Positions 45,082 through 54,043 of a stretch of 64,000 bases of DNA are shown here, piece after piece. Every line of letters begins with the position of its first letter. Position 1 is the first letter of the stretch. The position numbers and the translations under genes are program-made. Origin of the DNA: Cellulophaga sp. 20_2_10 (lineage in GTDB: Bacteria; Bacteroidota; Bacteroidia; Flavobacteriales; Flavobacteriaceae); the NCBI RefSeq assembly GCF_023476645.1, contig NZ_JAMCOJ010000001.1, positions 558,001 through 622,000 of the forward strand. The letters are read 5' to 3'. A model generated the notes under the pieces. That model saw nothing but the letters and a program-made list of their open reading frames with translations. It was not told the origin of the DNA and searched no databases.

Positions 45082-47172
45082 TTATAATTCTTTATTTGTA
45101 GCACGTACTAAGCGTATAAACTCTGCTCTATATCCTTGCTTGTCTTCCCCTCTACCTTGTTCTGCTAAGTTAGTTACCGTATTAAAATCTGCATTATTTG
45201 TAAACTGAGATTTACGTAATTGCAATCCGAATAAAGCTACTGCTGAAGCAAATTTAAAATCTACTGACATTGCTGTATCTTCATTTTTTTGAATGTGAAC
45301 CATTTCTATACTGGTATCTGAATCTGGTTTCTTATATCTAAACTTAACCGTAAACAACTCGTCAGTATAACTATCTGTTGCTTCTGTCTTGGTGTATTTT
45401 AAATCTGCTACATCTTTTACATAGTCACTTTTTACACCAAAAGGAACCACCTCGTAAAGAGCCGTTACTTTATGTCCGCTTCCCAACTCACCTGCATCTT
45501 TAGTATCATCTACAAAATCTTCATCTGCCAAAAGTCTGTTTTCATAACCTATTAAACGGTATGCTTGTACTTTAGCAGGGTTAAACTCAACCTGAATTTT
45601 CACATCTTTTGCTATAGTGTACAACGTACCACCAAACTCTTTACCAAATACTTTCTGAGCCTCTTGCATAGTATCTATATACGCGTGGTTACCATTACCT
45701 TTATCTGCTAGAGTTTCTAACTTAGAATCTTTATAATTACCCATACCAAAACCTAAAACAGATAAAAATACACCAGAGGTTCTCTTTTCTTCAATTAACT
45801 TTTCCATATCGCTGTTACTAGACGCACCAACATTAAAATCACCATCTGTAGCAAGTATTACTCTGTTATTCCCGTTCTTTTTAAAGTTTTTTTCAGCTAT
45901 TTTATACGCTAGCTCTATACCCTCGCCACCAGCGGTAGAACCACCTGCTTCTAATTTAGATAATGCTTTTATTATTTTTTCTTTTTGATGTCCGCTTGTT
46001 GGCTCTAAAACAACACCAGCTGCACCAGCATAAACAACGATAGCCACTTTATCTTTTTCTCTAAGTTGTTGCACCAATAATTTAAACGCAGATACCAAAA
46101 GCGGTAATTTATTTTGATTGTTCATAGATCCAGATACATCTATTAAAAAAGTAAGATTAGATGCTGGTAACTCTTCATTTAAATACGTTTTGCCTTGCAA
46201 ACCAATACGAACTAATTTTGTTTGCGTATTCCAAGGAGTTTTGGCCACATCTGTAGTTATAGAAAATGGATGTTCGTCTGTTGGTTGCGGATAATCATAA
46301 TCAAAATAATTTACCATTTCTTCAACCTTAACAGCATTAAAAGGAATATTTTCTCCATTATTTATCATTCTTCTTATATTACTATAACCAGCCTTATCAA
46401 CATCTATAGAGAAAGTAGAAAGCGGATCTAGTGCAACTTTTTTAAACTGACTTTCTGATAACTTAGCATATTCTTCATCATAGTTAATTGTACTAGTGTA
46501 TCCTTTTGTTGTAATAATTACGCATCCATTTTTACCTGCTTCACCAAACAAAACACTTGCCTTAGGAGATTTAAAAACCTCCATAGATTTAATTTTTGAT
46601 GGTTTAATTTTATAAATAGCTCTGTTACCTTCTTTTGCCGGAACTCCGTCTACAATATATAGTGGCTGGTTATCTATGTTAGTTGAAGATACTCCTCTAA
46701 TCTGTATTGGTTTAGCCGTGTTTTTTGTACCCTTTGTAATCTGCACACCTGCAACACTACCCGCTAACTGATTAGAAATTTTGTTTTGTATTTTCTCTCT
46801 CTTTGTAACCTTTCTAACATTATTACCTGTGTATGCTATCTCTGAAGAACCTACATAACCTGTAATAACTACTTCTTCTAAACTAGCAGTATCCTCTTCT
46901 AAGACAATATCAATTTTAAGACTATCTTTTACTATAACTTCTTTGTATTTATAACCTATGTAGGTGAATGCTAACGTGTCCCCTTTTTTGGTTTTTATAG
47001 TATATAGGCCATCAAAATCTGTGGTTGTTCCATATTTTGTTCCTGAACTAATAACATTTACTCCTGGTAAAGGATCAGAAGCATCTGTAACTGTACCCGT
47101 AATTGTTAGTTCTTGTGCGTTTGCTTGTATGCTACATACAATTATGCAAAGTATAAATAATAGATTTTTCAT
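45082..47172 (-). CDS. vWA protein fused to a CarboxypepD_reg-like/TonB plug module
   Basis: A 696-residue exported protein in four parts. Signal peptide to residue 20. A CarboxypepD_reg-like beta-sandwich (21-95, GTVTDASDPLPGVNVISSGT), then a TonB plug-like module (about 115-225, IQIRGVSSTNIDNQPLYIVDGV and GKNGCVIITTKG). From about 235 a YfbK-type region with vWA domain: metal-ion motif DVSGS (Asp345, Ser347, Ser349) and a C-terminal DUF3520-like part to the end. YfbK-type vWA proteins occur without the plug module elsewhere; here a plug-like domain is joined to them, and no beta-barrel follows. It is periplasmic or outer-membrane associated. The gene for a 198-residue paralogue of its N-terminus ends four bases upstream. 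Confidence 0.85.
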   Translation of the reverse strand: MKNLLFILCIIVCSIQANAQELTITGTVTDASDPLPGVNVISSGTKYGTTTDFDGLYTIKTKKGDTLAFTYIGYKYKEVIVKDSLKIDIVLEEDTASLEEVVITGYVGSSEIAYTGNNVRKVTKREKIQNKISNQLAGSVAGVQITKGTKNTAKPIQIRGVSSTNIDNQPLYIVDGVPAKEGNRAIYKIKPSKIKSMEVFKSPKASVLFGEAGKNGCVIITTKGYTSTINYDEEYAKLSESQFKKVALDPLSTFSIDVDKAGYSNIRRMINNGENIPFNAVKVEEMVNYFDYDYPQPTDEHPFSITTDVAKTPWNTQTKLVRIGLQGKTYLNEELPASNLTFLIDVSGSMNNQNKLPLLVSAFKLLVQQLREKDKVAIVVYAGAAGVVLEPTSGHQKEKIIKALSKLEAGGSTAGGEGIELAYKIAEKNFKKNGNNRVILATDGDFNVGASSNSDMEKLIEEKRTSGVFLSVLGFGMGNYKDSKLETLADKGNGNHAYIDTMQEAQKVFGKEFGGTLYTIAKDVKIQVEFNPAKVQAYRLIGYENRLLADEDFVDDTKDAGELGSGHKVTALYEVVPFGVKSDYVKDVADLKYTKTEATDSYTDELFTVKFRYKKPDSDTSIEMVHIQKNEDTAMSVDFKFASAVALFGLQLRKSQFTNNADFNTVTNLAEQGRGEDKQGYRAEFIRLVRATNKEL

Positions 47173-47176
47173 AATT

Positions 47177-47773
47177 TTAGTTTTTATAGATTAGTAAATA
47201 ATTAGAAGCCGCAACAGAATTAGCAACGTATACTTTTTCTATATCTAAGGGGTTTATAGTTTGCAAGATTGAAGTATCTGTATAGCGAACACCATCTATA
47301 ATTACAATGGTATTGCTATCGCCTCTCATTGTAATTTTTGGTGCATTGTTATTTTGAGCATTGCTTATTTGAACCCCAGGAACCTTAGTCCTTATTGCAT
47401 TATAGAGGTCTTGTTGCGTGTTTATGCTTTCTGCACCAAACTCATAGATATTAAAAGGTAAAAAATATGATAAGCTAGTAAAACAAATTGTAGAATCTTC
47501 CTGTAGCTTAACTGTTGACTTTATTTTTTTCTGTTTAATTTCTTTAGGTTTAAAACCTAAATAGGTAAACACTAGTTTATCATACTTATTAACTTCTATT
47601 GAAAAATGACCATCAAAATCCGTTAACACTCCTTTTTTTGTTCCTTTAACAACAACATTTACCCCTGGCAAAGGGCTGTTTCCGTCCATTACAGTTCCTG
47701 TAACTGTTTTCTTTTGAGCACTTAATTGTGTGCTACAAAAAATAATACATAAGGCAAATAAAAAGTTTTTCAT
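47177..47773 (-). CDS. stand-alone CarboxypepD_reg-like/TonB plug mini-protein
   Basis: A 198-residue exported protein with a signal peptide (MKNFLFALCIIFCSTQLSAQ), a CarboxypepD_reg-like domain (21-95) and a plug-like C-terminus (about 105-195; VPGVQISNAQNNNAPKITMRG, IVIIDGVRYTD). There is no barrel. Its signal peptide and first domain match the neighbouring vWA fusion closely (for example GTVMDGNSPLPGVNVVVKGT against GTVTDASDPLPGVNVISSGT), so the two are tandem paralogues. The stop is four bases from the start of the vWA fusion gene, so they are translated together. It probably works with that protein; mechanism unknown. Confidence 0.8.
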   Translation of the reverse strand: MKNFLFALCIIFCSTQLSAQKKTVTGTVMDGNSPLPGVNVVVKGTKKGVLTDFDGHFSIEVNKYDKLVFTYLGFKPKEIKQKKIKSTVKLQEDSTICFTSLSYFLPFNIYEFGAESINTQQDLYNAIRTKVPGVQISNAQNNNAPKITMRGDSNTIVIIDGVRYTDTSILQTINPLDIEKVYVANSVAASNYLLIYKN

Positions 47774-47797
47774 CTTGATTGGTTTATAAGTTTAAAA

Positions 47798-47805
47798 CAA
47801 ACCTA
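47798..47805 (-). promoter_or_regulatory. -7 element of the plug/vWA operon
   Basis: The minus strand reads TAGGTTTG, a full match to TAnnTTTG. The start would be near 47791, 18 bases before the ATG at 47773. Confidence 0.45.
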
Positions 47806-47865
47806 CGATACAGTCATTACTAGAAAAACACGGAATTAGGGAAGTGTACTTTTGAGTGAGTGAAG

Positions 47866-48921
47866 TTACTTTTTAAGTAATGCTAAAGTTTTAGCTCGTT
47901 GAATTTTACCAGATTCAGTGCGAGCAAACTCAGAAATACAATAAACTTCTTTAGGTATTTCATAAGAAGTAAACGCTGTTGACTTTTTTAGTGTAGCAAT
48001 TAAATCATCATTTATCTGTTCACCTTCAATTAACAGAACAAGCTTATTTTGTAGCACGGCATCTGGCAAACTCGCTACAAAAAAATCGGTTTTAATATAG
48101 TTAGATAGTTTAGCTTCTATCTGTTCGGGATTTAACTTTATACCGCCTGAGTTAATAATAGTATCAAACCTACCCAACCATTTAAATTCAGTTTTAGAAA
48201 CTAGTTCTACAACATCATTAGTGGTAATAATTTCGTTAGAAACTTGTGGAGCTTCTATAACTAAACAATTACGATTATCTAAAGAAATAGTTACATTAGG
48301 CAAAGTTTTAAAAGAAGTTGCATTAATTTCTTTTACTGCTATATGGGTAATAGTCTCCGTCATCCCATAGGTCTCAAACAATTTGTTTGGCACAGCTTTA
48401 AGTTGTTTTTTTAAATCTAAAGAAACTGCCGCTCCGCCAATTATAAGTATATCTATTAAATGTAGCTTATCTATACAATTAAAAACCTGCATAGGAACCA
48501 TTGCAGAAAACTTGTATTGTTTACCTACTTTTTCTAATGGATTAGAACTTGGGTCAACATAATCTATCTCTAACCCTAAAACAAGAGCTCTAACCAGCAT
48601 CATTTTACCGGCAATGTAACTAGCGGGTAAACACAACAAAGCTGTATCACCTTCTTTTAAATTAAAAAATTTACCAGTCGCTAAAGCAGAATTTACCATC
48701 TGCTCTTTTTGTATTATTATTGGTTTTGGTGTACCTGTAGAACCAGAAGTATGGACCACCAAATCTTTACCATCAGACAACCATAGTCGTAAAAACAAGC
48801 CAATGGCATTTTCAAAATTATCTTTCTTAATCAATTCTAAAGCAAATGCTTTTAGACTATCATTAGAAAAAGAAATACCATTTAATTTAAATCTAGGATG
48901 AATAGTTTTAAAATACGTCAT
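47866..48921 (-). CDS. menE: o-succinylbenzoate-CoA ligase
   Basis: A 351-residue acyl-adenylate ligase that activates o-succinylbenzoate to its CoA thioester for menaquinone. The AMP-binding P-loop VHTSGSTGTPKPI is near residues 57-69, the ETYGMTETITH adenine loop later, and the C-terminal SGKIQRAK with its catalytic lysine near the end. It is shorter than E. coli MenE, as usual for this phylum. The ATG at 48921 is preferred to the TTG at 48927. It overlaps the CPBP protease gene by 14 bases and is the last gene of the menC-CPBP-menE run. Confidence 0.92.
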   Translation of the reverse strand: MTYFKTIHPRFKLNGISFSNDSLKAFALELIKKDNFENAIGLFLRLWLSDGKDLVVHTSGSTGTPKPIIIQKEQMVNSALATGKFFNLKEGDTALLCLPASYIAGKMMLVRALVLGLEIDYVDPSSNPLEKVGKQYKFSAMVPMQVFNCIDKLHLIDILIIGGAAVSLDLKKQLKAVPNKLFETYGMTETITHIAVKEINATSFKTLPNVTISLDNRNCLVIEAPQVSNEIITTNDVVELVSKTEFKWLGRFDTIINSGGIKLNPEQIEAKLSNYIKTDFFVASLPDAVLQNKLVLLIEGEQINDDLIATLKKSTAFTSYEIPKEVYCISEFARTESGKIQRAKTLALLKK

Positions 48922-49846
48922 CTGCAAGTTGCTCAGGAGTCATTTCTTCTTCTTTTAAAACTTTACCTGTTAGTTTTTCTTTCCAGTTAGTCCACTTGTA
49001 TTTTTTAGCAAAAAGCAATATTAAAATAGGATATATTACTAAAACTGGAACAAAAATATCCCATCCTAATTCTGGCTTACTCACATCTACATAAATAGAA
49101 TCTGTCTGGAAAACGGTCCAATCTGCAGTAACAAGTAGTGCTCCAATTAAATTATTAGCAGCGTGAAAACCTAGTGACAATTCTAAACCTTCGTCCATTA
49201 GTGTAATAATACCTAAAAAGAAACCTGTACCAATATAATATACCATAATACCATAACCTAGGGTTTCTACCTCTGGATTAGCCATATGCATAACACCAAA
49301 CAAAACAGATGTTATAATTAATGGCACTAATTTATTACCCGCCAAGAGTCCTAGACCTTGCATCATATGCCCTCTAAAAAGATATTCTTCAAAACTAGTT
49401 TGTAAAGGTATTAACAACAAACTTATAATCGCCAAGGTTATAAAAGGCCCAGCTTTAAAATTGAAAACAAAATCGTTTGGAGATAACACAAAACCAACGG
49501 CAAATAAAACTACAGTTAATAAACCCCAAAAAGCAAATGAAAAACCAATGCGCTTAAAATCTATTTTTTTTCGAGCTGTGGTTAAAGATGTTATAGATTG
49601 TCTGTGAACCAGCTTTGTCCATCCTAAAACGAGTAGCAAGCCAAACGCTAACGGTAATAAATTAAGAGCAAAAACAGTATTTCTTCCCAACTGATTAATC
49701 AACTGATCCATCATTTCACCCATATCTACAGGTGATGCTTTTACTGCTATATAATTAAAAATCATTAAAATAATAAAAGCTGTAGGAATAATAAAATATT
49801 TCCATAAACCTCTAGTTTTTGCTTTAAGACCTTGTTCTATATACAT
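48908..49846 (-). CDS. CPBP-family intramembrane glutamic endopeptidase
   Basis: A 312-residue multi-pass membrane protein (about eight helices) with the CPBP/CAAX motif SFEEYLFRGHMMQG (EExxxR) and later the conserved histidines (FGVMHMANP; GFHAANN). These act as glutamic intramembrane proteases. The frame runs to an ATG at 49873, but the ATG at 49846 (MYIEQGLKAKTRG) overlaps menC by only ten bases and fits coupled translation, so it is used. It lies between menC and menE; a link to menaquinone synthesis is not known. Confidence 0.85.
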   Translation of the reverse strand: MYIEQGLKAKTRGLWKYFIIPTAFIILMIFNYIAVKASPVDMGEMMDQLINQLGRNTVFALNLLPLAFGLLLVLGWTKLVHRQSITSLTTARKKIDFKRIGFSFAFWGLLTVVLFAVGFVLSPNDFVFNFKAGPFITLAIISLLLIPLQTSFEEYLFRGHMMQGLGLLAGNKLVPLIITSVLFGVMHMANPEVETLGYGIMVYYIGTGFFLGIITLMDEGLELSLGFHAANNLIGALLVTADWTVFQTDSIYVDVSKPELGWDIFVPVLVIYPILILLFAKKYKWTNWKEKLTGKVLKEEEMTPEQLADDVF

Positions 49847-50886
49847 AAATCTGTAATTAAATTGTTCTGCCATTCTAAGTTTTTACGGTAACTAATAGCA
49901 CCGTTACGAACCTCTAAAGGACTATTAAAATTATTGGTATACAGACTACCTGTACCCAAACCTTGTGGCATTTTACTTTGCAAACCATACGTCCATTGCG
50001 CAATGGCATTTAGACCAATATTGCTTTCTAATGCACTGGTAACCCACCAACCAATATTATACTTTTCTGCAATAGAAATCCATTCTTCACACCCTTTAAA
50101 ACCACCAACTAAACTAGGTTTTAAAATAATATATTGTGGTTGTATAGTTTGTAGCAGTTCTTCCTTTTTTGTTACACCAAATACGCCAATTAATTCTTCG
50201 TCTAAAGCAATAGGTAATGGTGTAACAGCACAAAGATTCTTCATTTTCGTATAATTACCCTGCTTAATTGGCTGTTCTATAGAATGTAAATCTAAATCTG
50301 ATAAAATCTTCAACTTATCTAAAGCGTCATCTTTAAAAGCACCATTAGCATCTACACGCAATTCTATTTCCTCTTTTTTATATTTTGCTCTAATCGATTT
50401 TAAAAGCGCTATTTCTTTATCAAAATCGATTGCACCTATTTTCATTTTAATACAACTAAAACCATCTTCTAGTTTTTGCTGTATTTGTTGATGCATAAAA
50501 GATTCTTCTCCCATCCAGATTAATCCGTTAATCGGAATACTAGCTTCATTGTTTGAAAAATCGTTTTTAAATGTAATAAAAGGATCTTTGGATGCTAAAG
50601 ATAAAAATGCTTGTTCTAGTCCAAATTGTATACTAGGAAACTCTGTTAAATAATTTAAAAGCGAATCTAAGCCCAAATGGATGTTACTACATGCCCATTT
50701 TAGCTTTGCTTCATAATTAGGAACGTCGTCTATACTTAAACCTCTTAATATGCCGCACTCACCTATACCTACTTTATCATTTTGTTTTAAAATAATAAAC
50801 CAAGTTTCTTTTTGTGTAAGTACACCTCTAGAGGTTCCGCTAGGTCTTTTAAAGTCTAGTGTATATTTTTTATAAGTTGCTTTCAT
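49837..50886 (-). CDS. menC: o-succinylbenzoate synthase
   Basis: A 349-residue enolase-superfamily enzyme that dehydrates SHCHC to o-succinylbenzoate. The general-acid/base lysine pair is in GFSCIKMKIGAIDFD (K-x-K), and the Mg ligands are in LRVDANGAF, HSIEQPI and ALDEELIG. The second catalytic lysine is in YIILKPSLVGGF. It is part of the menaquinone cluster, ten bases behind the MBL-fold hydrolase gene and overlapping the CPBP gene. Confidence 0.93.
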   Translation of the reverse strand: MKATYKKYTLDFKRPSGTSRGVLTQKETWFIILKQNDKVGIGECGILRGLSIDDVPNYEAKLKWACSNIHLGLDSLLNYLTEFPSIQFGLEQAFLSLASKDPFITFKNDFSNNEASIPINGLIWMGEESFMHQQIQQKLEDGFSCIKMKIGAIDFDKEIALLKSIRAKYKKEEIELRVDANGAFKDDALDKLKILSDLDLHSIEQPIKQGNYTKMKNLCAVTPLPIALDEELIGVFGVTKKEELLQTIQPQYIILKPSLVGGFKGCEEWISIAEKYNIGWWVTSALESNIGLNAIAQWTYGLQSKMPQGLGTGSLYTNNFNSPLEVRNGAISYRKNLEWQNNLITDLCI

Positions 50887-50896
50887 TACAGCTAAA

Positions 50897-51577
50897 TTAG
50901 ACTGTAAGTGATGCGCCTATTGGCAATAGATGTAGTTGTTTACCAGCAGCTTTAAATTTTTCTACAGCTTTTGTTTCATCAATCTCTATAAAACCAAAAG
51001 TATCAAAATGATAACCCAAAACTGTAGTACACTCCACAAAGTTTGATGCAATAATAGCATCATCTACCCCCATAGTAAAATTATCTCCTATTGGTAAAAT
51101 AGCTAGGTCTAACGTTGTAAACATAGGGATAAGTTTCATATCCATAGTTAAAGCTGTATCACCTGCTATATAGATACTTTTTTCATTCGTCGTAACTATA
51201 AAGCCTCCTGGTAAGCCTCCATTAGATCCATCTGCAAAAGAAGATGTGTGTATCGCGTTTACGTATTTTACAGTTCCAAAATCAAAAGTCCAACTACCAC
51301 CGTGGTTCATTGGGTGTACTTTTAGTCCTTTGTTCTCGTAATGCGTAGCAATTTCAAAATTACTAACTATTACGGCATCGGTTCTCTTAGCTATATCTTC
51401 TACATCTAAAACGTGGTCTTGATGTGCGTGTGTAACTAATATGTAGTCTGGGTTTAAAGTATCTTTATCTACTAAATTAGTATTCTTTGGATTTCCTGAA
51501 ATAAATGGATCTACCAATACAGTTTTGTCACCAATTTCTAGTAATAAAGTTGCGTGACCAAGGAATGTAATTTTCAT
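50897..51577 (-). CDS. UPF0173-type metal-dependent hydrolase
   Basis: A 226-residue metallo-beta-lactamase-fold protein of the UPF0173 group: ITFLGHATLLLEIGDKTVLVDPF, then THAHQDHVLD (HxHxDH) and later the Asp and His ligands (GDTALTMD; GYHFDTFGF). The substrate is unknown. It lies between the histidine kinase gene (22 bases upstream) and menC (ten bases downstream) in the same direction and is often found beside menC in flavobacteria. Confidence 0.88.
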   Translation of the reverse strand: MKITFLGHATLLLEIGDKTVLVDPFISGNPKNTNLVDKDTLNPDYILVTHAHQDHVLDVEDIAKRTDAVIVSNFEIATHYENKGLKVHPMNHGGSWTFDFGTVKYVNAIHTSSFADGSNGGLPGGFIVTTNEKSIYIAGDTALTMDMKLIPMFTTLDLAILPIGDNFTMGVDDAIIASNFVECTTVLGYHFDTFGFIEIDETKAVEKFKAAGKQLHLLPIGASLTV

Positions 51578-51599
51578 AGTATTTTATTTTAATTCAAAT

Positions 51600-53630
51600 T
51601 TATTTAAAATTGAACCAAAAACGAACTCCTTCTACAGATTTATCTATATTAAGTGTAGATTGTAACTGATTTACTAAACGATTCATTAATCGAATACCCA
51701 TAGAAGACTTTGTTCTTTCGTCTGTATCATCTGGCAAACCTACTCCATTATCTGTATACTCAAAATAACCACCAGTTTCTGTGTTTCTTAAATGTATATA
51801 GATTTTCCCATTATCGTCATTCTCTGGAAATGCATATTTAAACGAGTTAGATACAAGTTCGTTTAATATTAAACCAAACGGAATTGCTCTATCTATATCT
51901 AGTTCTACACCCTCTGCATCTATGGTTATAGTAATGTTGTGGCCACCCTTTTTAAATACGGATTGCACACTATTTACCAAACTCTCTACATAACCTTGCA
52001 TTTCTATGACAGATAAATCATCATTCTGATATAATTTTTGGTGTATTAAAGCCATTGCCTTAACCCTACTCTTACCTTCTTCTAAAGCCATAATAGCAGC
52101 TTTACTTTTAGTGTTTTTAGTTTGTAGACTTAACAAACTAGATACCATCTGAAGGTTATTTTTTACCCTATGATGAATTTCTTTTAATAATGAATCTTTC
52201 TCTATTAATTGACTTTCTATAATGTTGTTTTGTTTTGCTATAACACGTTGATTTTTAATACTCTTTATGTAAGCAAAAACCAAACCACCCAAACCTAACA
52301 ATGTAAATATTAAAGAAATTAAGATAAGACTCATACGCTCATCATTGGCCTGAGCCTCAATTTTCGCATTTTCTAATTCTATCTTCTTCTCATCTAGTCT
52401 ATCTTCAGAATTCTCTAACTCTTTTTCAAAGACTGTTGCTATTTGCTGATGTTTTTTAAGTGTCTCGTTAACTCTAATAGAATCGTTTATTCTAATATTA
52501 TTATTTAAATAATAGTTAGCTCTCCTAAAATCGTTCATTTTTTCGTAATAGACAGCTAACAATTGGTTTTTACGCAATACATTAGAAACCTTAATCGTAC
52601 GTAAATCACCATTAATTAACTCTAAAACCTTATCTAATTTATTGGTTTGCAAATAACAATTGGCTAAGTCCAATGTATTTTCTACTGCATCTTGCGAGTA
52701 TACTTCTACGTTGTTTTCTCTTATTTTAACTAAACTAGAATCTAACAGCGGTATAGCTTCATCATATCTTTTTAAGATCATATAACATTTACCAATATTA
52801 CCTTCTATAACACCTTTTAAAAGAGCTCCTTTAACCAAATCGTCTTCAGTTTTAGGTCTTGCAATAGTATCTAAATAAGTGTTTATAAATTTTCTTGCTT
52901 CTTGGTACTTTTCTAAAGCTACTTGTGACGACTTGTCTAATCTTAGAAAATCACCAATTTTATTATTGTATTGTGCCTGTCCGTAGTAATCTTTACTACT
53001 AACAGAGTTGCTCATTTCTCTAATGTACTCGCTTCTAGCTTTTTGGTATAAGCCTTGGTCTGCATAAATATCGAAAAAAGAGATATTATCTGCCAAACCC
53101 AATTCCTTTTTTTCTTTACGAATAGCTATTTGCTTTTCATATAATTTAAGTTGAGAATAATTCTCATCCATTATATCTAATAAAGCACTTTTTAGAGTAT
53201 CCGTGAGCTTCGTTTTGTCTATATATAGTTCGTTGGTAATTGCTATACTCTTATCATACTGTACTAAATCCTGATGAATATGAGCCTGAAGAATTTTATA
53301 GTATTCAATAGAGCCATCATCTTGGGCTGTCCTAGCTTTAGTAAGCATAGAATCTATACGCTCTAACCACTCGTAACTAGAATTTTCTTTGTATCTATTT
53401 GGTGTTTTATAAAAATAGCTAAACTTGTCTTTTGCAGATGGTATTTTTACAAAGCTATCTAGAACCGTTTGTTGTAGTTGTATTTCTTGCGCAACTAAAT
53501 CACTTGTTGCTATAAATAACAAAATAAGAGCACTACAACACATTTTAGTGCTTAATACGCTTATTGTTGGAGTTAAATTAGTTGTTCTCGTTCTTGGTTT
53601 GCTCAATATACCAGCAATTATAGTAATCAT
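51600..53630 (-). CDS. TPR-containing sensor histidine kinase (HisKA_2 type)
   Basis: A 676-residue histidine kinase. A hydrophobic, signal-like stretch lies at 31-48 (CCSALILLFIATSDLVAQ), so an alternative start is Met30 at 53543. Residues about 70-400 are helical TPR-like repeats (sensor), facing the periplasm. A membrane helix is at 433-455, a coiled linker before it (403-430). The phospho-acceptor is His487 in LLKEIHHRVKNNLQM, a HisKA_2 box, followed by an ATPase domain (NELVSNSFKYAF, DNGVGLP). It probably acts with the LytTR response regulator encoded upstream, separated by a 413-base gap. Such pairs sense envelope or nutrient state; the signal is not known. Confidence 0.88.
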   Translation of the reverse strand: MITIIAGILSKPRTRTTNLTPTISVLSTKMCCSALILLFIATSDLVAQEIQLQQTVLDSFVKIPSAKDKFSYFYKTPNRYKENSSYEWLERIDSMLTKARTAQDDGSIEYYKILQAHIHQDLVQYDKSIAITNELYIDKTKLTDTLKSALLDIMDENYSQLKLYEKQIAIRKEKKELGLADNISFFDIYADQGLYQKARSEYIREMSNSVSSKDYYGQAQYNNKIGDFLRLDKSSQVALEKYQEARKFINTYLDTIARPKTEDDLVKGALLKGVIEGNIGKCYMILKRYDEAIPLLDSSLVKIRENNVEVYSQDAVENTLDLANCYLQTNKLDKVLELINGDLRTIKVSNVLRKNQLLAVYYEKMNDFRRANYYLNNNIRINDSIRVNETLKKHQQIATVFEKELENSEDRLDEKKIELENAKIEAQANDERMSLILISLIFTLLGLGGLVFAYIKSIKNQRVIAKQNNIIESQLIEKDSLLKEIHHRVKNNLQMVSSLLSLQTKNTKSKAAIMALEEGKSRVKAMALIHQKLYQNDDLSVIEMQGYVESLVNSVQSVFKKGGHNITITIDAEGVELDIDRAIPFGLILNELVSNSFKYAFPENDDNGKIYIHLRNTETGGYFEYTDNGVGLPDDTDERTKSSMGIRLMNRLVNQLQSTLNIDKSVEGVRFWFNFK

Positions 53631-53823
53631 ATTCTGAGAGGTCTGTTATAAATATTTAGCCTAACTAAATGTTAAGTAAAAAGAGGCTGAAACTCTAAAA
53701 TTTCTCTTTTCCCTAAGTTTCTGTTAAAGTCTAGGGCAAGTTATGATTTTCTACATAATAATAAGCTTAAAATAGCAAAAATAATAAGGCAAAACTTCTT
53801 TGTTTTTACAAAAAATGCGCCCT

Positions 53824-53849
53824 ATTGTAAGAATTACTTACAATTCTTT
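53824..53849. repeat. two overlapping inverted repeats upstream of the histidine kinase gene
   Basis: ATTGTAAG (53824-53831) / CTTACAAT (53837-53844) and AAGAATT (53830-53836) / AATTCTT (53843-53849) interlock. They lie in the 413-base gap between the kinase and regulator genes, about 200 bases upstream of the kinase start. The remaining gap shows no gene I can support. A switch between two hairpins, or a regulator site, are possible readings. Confidence 0.4.
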
Positions 53850-53990
53850 AAAACAAGAGCCCTAATTTGCTAAAATAAACCACTTTTAGCACAACACCAT
53901 AGGACTTAAAAAGATAAGGGTAGAAACCCATTTGCCATAAACTAAATAACATTAAATATATTGTAGTAAAAACCTACACTAACAACCAAT

Positions 53991-54026
53991 AAAAAAAGCC
54001 TTACTAATTCTAGTAAGGCTTTTTTT
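53991..54026 (-). terminator. terminator after the response regulator gene
   Basis: AAAAAAAGCCTTACTA (53991-54006) pairs perfectly with TAGTAAGGCTTTTTTT (54011-54026), loop ATTC. It ends the regulator transcript and separates it from the histidine kinase gene, so the kinase must have its own promoter. Confidence 0.8.
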
Positions 54027-54043
54027 ATTTTATACATTTAATT

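Noticed and set aside
53815-53865. 16-codon frame MRPIVRITYNSLKQEP on the plus strand in the kinase/regulator gap
   Set aside because: It has no promoter, no conserved pattern known to me, and overlaps inverted repeats that better explain the site.
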